From: Armadillidium nasatum
Taxonomy: Eukaryota > Arthropoda > Malacostraca > Isopoda > Armadillidiidae
NCBI GenBank assembly: GCA_009176605.1
Contig: SEYY01002096.1
Span: 1 to 22,500, forward strand
Reading direction: 5' to 3'
DNA length: 22,500 bases
The translations under genes and the position numbers were made by a program. The notes under the pieces are model-generated. The model was not told the DNA's origin, did no database searches, and worked only from the letters and a program-made list of their open reading frames with translations. Each line of letters starts with the position of its first letter. Within the stretch, counting starts at the first letter, position 1. Positions 14,573-22,500 of the stretch are shown here, piece by piece.

Positions 14573-17500
14573 ATTTACGCTTGCTCGTGGTGTTTCTGAA
14601 TGGGCGGAGGGGTGTCCAGTCATGATTTTGACTTCATGTGTGTCAGTAACTAAATTTGCTATTTCAGTATTTTCTTTATCGACTTTTTTGACAAGATTCA
14701 CTTGGCTATTGTAACACAAACTGTTTGTTGTACGTATAGCACCACTTTCTGTAGTGATCTTAAAACCATTGCTAGAAGTGAAAGGAACAGATTCAATAAC
14801 ATCAGAATTTTGGGAATATTTAAGTAACTCTTCCAATGATTGTGGTGCGAGAGGACTGAGAGATATTTCTTTGTTTATATCTTCTGGTTTTCCATCAGTA
14901 CTAGCTTTTTTTCTGATATACATAACTTTTTTCTTGTGATTAGATTTAAGCCGATCTTCAGAAGGTTTCGATAGTTCTGAAAGAGAATGCAGGTTCTAAC
15001 TCATCACTAGAAGAGAAGTCTGAGTTTGGATGAACAGGAATCATGAAATCTCTACGGTATGGACTTTCATAAACAATATCCTCAGCAGATTTATTTTCAT
15101 TATTCTCGAAATTAAGTTTAGATACCTTCAAACCTGAAGGAGATTTTCCACAATGCTTGTCTTTATCTAAACCATCTGAAGAATTTATATAAGAACCAGT
15201 TTCACCAATGTAGTTAATCTTTGGAGAAGAAGTAGATTGTGGGCCAAATTTCCTTTCAGATAAAGAGCCAATACCGTTAAAGATTTCCGAACGATTCTTA
15301 TCTTCCAAATATTCAGACACAGGTGTATTGTTTGGTGGGTTAGGTGGTAGACTTTGAACAGATATGAGGTTTTGTGTGTTCAAATTTGGACGTAAAGTAT
15401 CCATCAAAACTTCTTTTACAAGTTCATACTGATCAATTTCTTTACTTCTTATTGGAGAATCATTTGAGGAATTTATTTCCTTTCACACATTTGGAAATAT
15501 CCTTTTTAAATTTTTTGTACTTTTTATTTTTTGGTTTAGTTAAATTTATATCTGAGATCTGCTGTGCTTCGTTAAAGGAACTTGCCGTCTGGCTCAAACT
15601 AGTATCTCTCATCACTTCCGGGCTGGATATTGTAGAATCGAGATCTTCTACAAAATATTTTCGTTTAGCATTTTTATTAGTGGAAGTCTCTTTTTTATTT
15701 GTGGTAGGTTTATGAGTCATACTACGCGTTACAATTGTTCTATAAGGCCGCGATGACATCTTTGCAACTTTTGGGGATTTGAAGAGAATCAGATCGTCTT
15801 CATCAGATGATGAACGTCTTTTTCTTTCTCTAAGGGGAAAACTCTTGGCTTTTCGTTTTTCTCTTCCAACAACAAATCCATCACTTTCAGAGGTTCCTTG
15901 ATATATCCTCTTTTTCTTTGGTTTGCCTCGGTAAGTTTTTAAAGACAATTTCTTAGTTGATTTTTTAAGCAACCATGGATCTGAATCAGATGCATCAGAG
16001 AATTCTAAATCAGAAAACAAACTTTTCCTACGCAACTGATTTTCCGATTTATTTGCTGTGACAGTGAGAGTTGTACTTTTACTTTCGTTCGTGAGGAATA
16101 AGTGGTCATCTTTAGAATTAGTTTGCCTTTGTTTTGATTTAAAAATCTGATAGCCTTGTGATCTTAATACACCGCTACCATCCTTTAGGGATTCTGATTC
16201 TGAAGAATTTTTTTCTTCCTTTTCAGAGCTGTTAACAGTTGTTTCTGATAGCACTAATTTAGTTGTTTCTGGTGGCACTAATTTGCTAACCTGAATAGTC
16301 TGATTGTATTCAGGAGGAGTATCTTGAAGTAAATTGTCAGTTTCAATGCTAAATAGTTTCTTTTTAGATTTACAACTTGAACCTGGATTCTTACTCATAT
16401 CAATACGGGATACAACTGGTGTATAATGATCAGGAAGCACTGAAGTACCTTTCTTTTTACGACTATTAGTTCTTGCTGTAGATTTTAAGGGTGTATTACA
16501 ACTTCTTTCAGCAGCTGATGGTGTCCTTAACAAATGTTCTGATATATTTAGAGTAGAAGAAAGTAGTTTACTTGGGACTACTTTACATGAAACAGGTGAT
16601 GTACTTAGTTCAGCTGAATTTTTCTGGTTATCTGTACTATCAAGTTTGTTTGGAGTGCTTAAAATGTAGGTAAATAAGGAACTTTTATCATCCAAACCAT
16701 TCTCTTTATTAAGTACTTCTTTGCCCATAACTTTGTCACAATTTTTGTAACTGTTTGTTATATCCATTATATTTTCTTCATTTACTCCTGCTTTAATAGG
16801 AGACGCACGCTCGTGTAAGTTGTGATTCAAAGTATTTTCTGGTAAAGATTCTGTGTGATCATTTGTGTTTATCGGATTTAAATAACTTTCCTGATCATTT
16901 ACAGAATCTAAAACTTCTTTTACAGGTCCTACATTAATTATGTTATCAAAAGAGTTTTGAATATCCAATTGGTTAGCTTTAAAAGAAGACACAGCATTCT
17001 CTTGTTCTTCAACTTCTATAATGACATTTTTATTCATTTTTTCCAAAATTTCTTTACAATCAGTCGTAATAATTATTGGTCTCTCTTCTAAAACAACATT
17101 TACCTTACCAGTGTCTGAGTTAACATATGCGAGTTCTGATGATTTATTTGCTTCACTGGATTCAATTTGTTTTTGGAAGTTATCAATTTCAATACATTCC
17201 TCATTTGCCTGTCTTTCAATAACAGAAGGATGAACTGTGGCACTCTCCTTTGTTTTTTCATGTCTCTCAATGATTTTAATTTCTTCATTACCTGCTAATT
17301 TACACTTTTGTTGTTTATTGCTGTCATAACTATTATTATTACATGATTCGGTAGAAAAATAATGAACCTGAAAATCAGAAGTGCAGACAGTTAGGTATCC
17401 ATCATTTTGTACATCTAAAGCATCTTTAACAAGCTCTTCTGTGAATGATATTTCATCCAAATTTTGAATCATTATAATAGATTCCCCTTCCCCTTTCTGT

Positions 17501-18680
17501 TCAGTAGAATTTTCATTCAATATTGTATTAATACTCTTTTCACCAACAGAGTCTATATCTTTATGCTCTTGACTATTATCAAATCTATTGCGAGGTTCAC
17601 GTTCTGGAGTTTCCATAATTATTTCAAAATTTTTTCTAACACCAATATTATGTGTATTTAACGATTGTGCATAAAGACTTAATTGGATACCATTTCCACT
17701 ATAAATGTCGCTTCCTTTTACATCTTCAGAGTCCTTAGAATAACTAACAGATTCTTTTTCACAACAAAAACCCACATCATTTATAACAGTTTTATCATTA
17801 CAATCTTTATATACAAAATTCTGGTTCTTTAATGGCGAGGGTTCACGAGGCTCGGGAGAACTATTTGATGCATTATCTTTTGTTGGACTCAACGATGTTT
17901 TGTTAATATCTGATGAATTCGAAAGCTCGGTGATATTTTTTTCATTATTTACGGGAACAGGTGTGTCAAGTATTTTCAAAAGGTTTTTCCTAGCTGAAGT
18001 GACATCGGGTTTAGTTATTTCAACAACACTTGAATAATTTGTTTTAACAATAGAGCTTGGAATAACATAGTCACTATCTATGCTGGAATGTTTTCTTTTA
18101 GTTAAATTAACTATACTGCAAATACTTTCACTTCTTGTGACAGAAGATGGTATAATTTCTTCATCCTCTTCCTCGGGCGTCACATCTATTATCTCAATTT
18201 CATTAGTTTTGTTAATTACTTCCGGTTTGGTCATAACTTGTTTTACTAATGTTTCAGTGTCATTCGAAATTACTGCAACTGACTCACCAACTGACTTACT
18301 TTCCTTTCGCTTCTTACCAATTTTTTTAGGAGATTCCTTATAATTAACAATCTTCTTTAATTTGCTCATATTTAGCTGATTACCAGAATTTGATTCTCTA
18401 AATCTTTCTGGACTGAAAGGAAAAACGCTTGTAGTGCCACTTGAAAGATTCGCATTCTGTACAAATCGCTTACCAGATGCAGGAGTACAAATATTAAAAG
18501 TTGTTTTCGATACTTCGTTTCTATAGTGTTCATTTCCTAATGATATGTTCGAAGAACAAGAAATATTACCGGTTAACTTTTTTGGAGGGTTTGTGTTATC
18601 AAATGAATATGAAACTTCTTCCGAAGTTTCATTCCCGGAGGAAGTGTTTGAAATTTTTCCATTAAATTGATGAGACTGAA
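14570..18680 (-). CDS. Giant exon of an unrecognised, disordered, probably nuclear protein (two frame breaks)
   Basis: About 1,370 codons. The first 1,073 or so are continuous from the acceptor near 18680 to a stop at 15460. The frame continues after a one-base slip near 15480 as NSSNDSPIRSKEID, open to 14958. It slips again near 14970 (AFSF to ELSKPSEDRLKS) and runs to a donor at 14570. Composition is rich in Ser, Asn, Lys, Glu and Thr with no folded domain, no signal peptide and no membrane segment. Visible motifs: CDK-type SPKK, TPLK, SPLK, SPIK, TPNK and SPERF; cyclin-docking-like KKLF (about 16350) and RKSLF (about 16020); basic nuclear-signal clusters KKIGKKRK and RERKRR; acidic SSSDEDD; SUMO-interaction-like IEIIDVTPEEEDEE (18157-18198) and VIIEVEEQE (about 17000). 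The initial MYYSFIF comes from intron sequence, so the true start is upstream. This suggests a cell-cycle-regulated chromatin or repair scaffold, but I cannot name it. Confidence 0.75.
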
Positions 18681-18695
18681 CTGAAAATATAAAAG
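18676..18695 (-). other. Tandem splice acceptor TTCAGTTCAG
   Basis: The minus strand reads TATTCTTTTATATTTTCAG followed by TTCAG: a pyrimidine-rich tract and two AGs 5 nt apart. They give exon starts at 18680 (phase 1) or 18675 (phase 0). It explains why the open frame begins with a non-conserved MYYSFIFS. Confidence 0.65.
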
Positions 18696-18713
18696 AATAA
18701 TACATTTTACCTG

Positions 18714-19011
<298 letters not shown>

Positions 19012-19012
19012 C

Positions 19013-19052
<40 letters not shown>

Positions 19053-19067
19053 TATAATAATAATAAA
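19012..19067. repeat. (AAT)n microsatellite
   Basis: About 55 bp of AAT repeats with one TATAA interruption. It joins the B-box side of the SINE-like fragment. Confidence 0.95.
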
Positions 19068-19099
19068 CGATGTAAATTTGGGCAACATTTTATCAAAAA

Positions 19100-20290
19100 T
19101 TTTGTATGACATTTCCAGAATTTTTATATTTTTTAAGCATCATGTAAACAGCACTGAATGATTGGAGTGCTGTTAAATTACTCGACATCAAACTTGCTAA
19201 ATATACTCAATGTATACTTAGCTTTGCATGAGTCACGTCGGTAGGAAGAGTTTGTCGCTTTGTGGTCAGCCTTCTGTGCTGGTACAAGTGTGATATGTCC
19301 GAGCTTACAGTCTCAATAAGAAACAAATTGTTTTCTGCCCACCCAGCAGGTGAATCTGAGAGCAAAGTGGCAATGTTTGTTTGGTGTATAGCGAGGTACC
19401 GTATGCAAGGTCATGAGATCATACTGTCCTTCCTTAAAAAAAACATTCAATAAACCAGCGTGGATGTAAGACAGACGAGCTTTGTTGGAGGATTGTGCCC
19501 AAAAAATAAGAACAAACCAGGTGCGAAAGTCATTTCTGAGCAGAATACCAATCTTGAAAACCCTATCAGCACAAAAAAGGTGAAAATGGAATTCCATATA
19601 TAGCCTGCTGAATATTCGTACTTTGAAATTGCCAAATTTACGATTTATAAATGAAGTGAAAACCAAAAATAAGAGAATGGTGCAACACTCAAATAGAAGA
19701 CAGTAATTTTATCAGATGAATCGATCTTCACACTGTTCCCAATCTACAGCAGCAGGGGTTTACGCGCGGAGAACATATTACCAGGCCTGCGATCAAGATT
19801 GTCTTAAACCATAAGTGACGCATGGAGAAGATTCTGTCATGGGTTGAACAGTCATATCATGCTATTCTGCAGGACCCATTATCAATATGCACACTACAAG
19901 GAATTATATTCTAATTCTGGGCGACCAGGTTCATTCTATGGTGCAGATGTTGCTTTCTGGGATGGAGCCATTTATCCAGATAAGGCTCCCAATTCATACA
20001 GCTCATGTTGTCTAGACGTGATTTGATAAGCATACAGATGTGGTTTCACGTCTTTCCTGGCCCTCCACGATCGTCATACCTTAATATCATAGAACTCCTT
20101 TGGTCAGAATAGAAGAACAAAGTTAGGGATAGATATCAATCACCAGCACTCCTACAGGAACTTGGTCTCGTATTGTTTGAGTAATGGTATAACATACTAT
20201 TATGCACTATCCAGGACTTTATTTGTCTATTCCCAGAAGAATTAAGGCGACTATGAATGAGAAAGGTGGTCTCACGTCATATTATGAAAT
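19100..20290 (+). pseudogene. Tc1-like transposase, heavily decayed
   Basis: Recognisable Tc1-family blocks lie on the plus strand in changing frames. First Asp in LSDESIFTLFP (GAT at 19715-19717). GRPGSFYGADVAFWDGAIYPDKAP near 19918-19992 carries the second Asp in WDGA (19961-19963), where Tc1 proteins usually have QDNAP or QDGAP. IHTAHVV follows in another frame. Then WPS and SYLNIIELLW near 20060-20103, where the third conserved Asp of SPDLNIIE reads as Tyr (codon 20077-20079), and IPRRIKATMNEKGG near 20236-20275. The N-terminal DNA-binding part is not clearly visible. No inverted repeats were found at either side. It is an old insertion. Confidence 0.8.
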
Positions 20291-20739
20291 AAATTCATAA
20301 TTTTTTGTTTGTAGAAAGGTTTGTATTAGCTTTAAAAAATTATTTTTAAATTTTTGTCATTCTCAAATTTTAATTTAAATAATTCATCATCTCTTTTCAT
20401 TCCTTTTTTTTAAATACATATGAAATTCAATAGCTGATAAATTTAATCGGTCGGCAACTTTTACTAGTTGGAATTTTATTATAAATTTTAAATGATGTTT
20501 TTTAATATATGTACATTTATTTGCTTATCAATCTTAATTTTTTTCCTTTAAATTGCCTTTATGTAGTTGATATGTGTTCTTTTATAATTCGTTTAAAGTT
20601 TCAGTTTTAATATCAGTTTAGTTTATTGCGAGCGAATGAACGAACGTACGTACATGTGTGCGTGCGCGAGCTTCTTTGAATGTCTACATTGAAAGTGCGT
20701 GGGGGTGGGCGTAGATTGGGGCTCTCTATTGACTTTGCC
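20291..20739. other. AT-rich spacer, nothing recognised
   Basis: Mostly A/T-rich. A short alternating ACGTACGT stretch near 20640-20655 is the only notable pattern. Confidence 0.5.

Positions 20740-22500
<1,761 letters not shown>

Noticed and set aside
17021-18343. Plus-strand open frames inside the large exon
   Set aside because: Antisense shadows of a Ser/Asn-rich coding exon with hydrophobic, unstructured translations.
14570-18680. Assigning the large exon to a named scaffold such as RIF1, TP53BP1, FANCM or SLX4
   Set aside because: All have large disordered exons, but none of their diagnostic domains or docking motifs is visible here, so a name would be a guess.
20640-20655. ACGTACGTAC alternating palindrome considered as a regulatory site
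   Set aside because: Too short and isolated; no gene start nearby.

Overview
The window looks like repeat-dense nuclear DNA from an invertebrate animal. Evidence seen directly: AT-rich sequence, about ten long (TA)n tracts, pieces of non-LTR retrotransposons (Jockey and RTE/CR1 types), piggyBac, mariner-like and Tc1-like transposons, a SINE-like fragment, and one gene that is split by introns. There are no bacterial-type operons, rRNA genes or CRISPR arrays. Abundant (TA)n tracts that translate as Tyr-Ile repeats, together with this Jockey lineage, would fit a cephalopod or another mollusc, or a crustacean. I cannot fix the clade from sequence alone.

Layout. 1-1745: Jockey-type LINE copy A (minus). 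1745-2975: AT-rich DNA with nothing recognisable. 2978-5230: a broken piggyBac transposase (minus), two (TA)n tracts and three copies of a palindromic GTGTCT/AGACAC terminal motif. The last two copies bound a 0.39 kb MITE-like element. 5230-6690: unassigned AT-rich DNA, a poly-T run, a (TA)n tract and a LINE scrap. 6690-9141: LINE copy C (plus), ending directly in (TA)n. 9791-10080: a likely coding exon (minus). 10221-14147: a mariner-like element with both terminal inverted repeats, lying inside a (TA)n tract and itself split by LINE copy B (minus). 14280-14356: hAT-like end. 14570-18680: a very large coding exon (minus) of an unrecognised, Ser/Asn/Lys-rich, probably nuclear protein. 18717-19067: (TA)n, SINE fragment, (AAT)n. 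19100-20290: decayed Tc1-like transposase (plus). 20740-21291: C-terminal piece of an RTE/CR1-type reverse transcriptase (plus). 21292-21612: two (TA)n tracts. 21613-22500: LINE copy D (minus), running off the window.

The only plausible host gene is on the minus strand. Its large exon (14570-18680) ends in a donor-like CAG|GTTGGT in phase 0. The next candidate exon (9791-10080) starts after an AG, also in phase 0. They would be joined across a 4.5 kb intron holding the (TA)n-mariner-LINE nest. The large exon carries two single-base frame breaks, so either the assembly has small indels or the gene is a young pseudogene. All transposon coding regions here are broken. I see no convincing new defence or metabolic system. 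The most informative items are the nested insertion history and the large exon.
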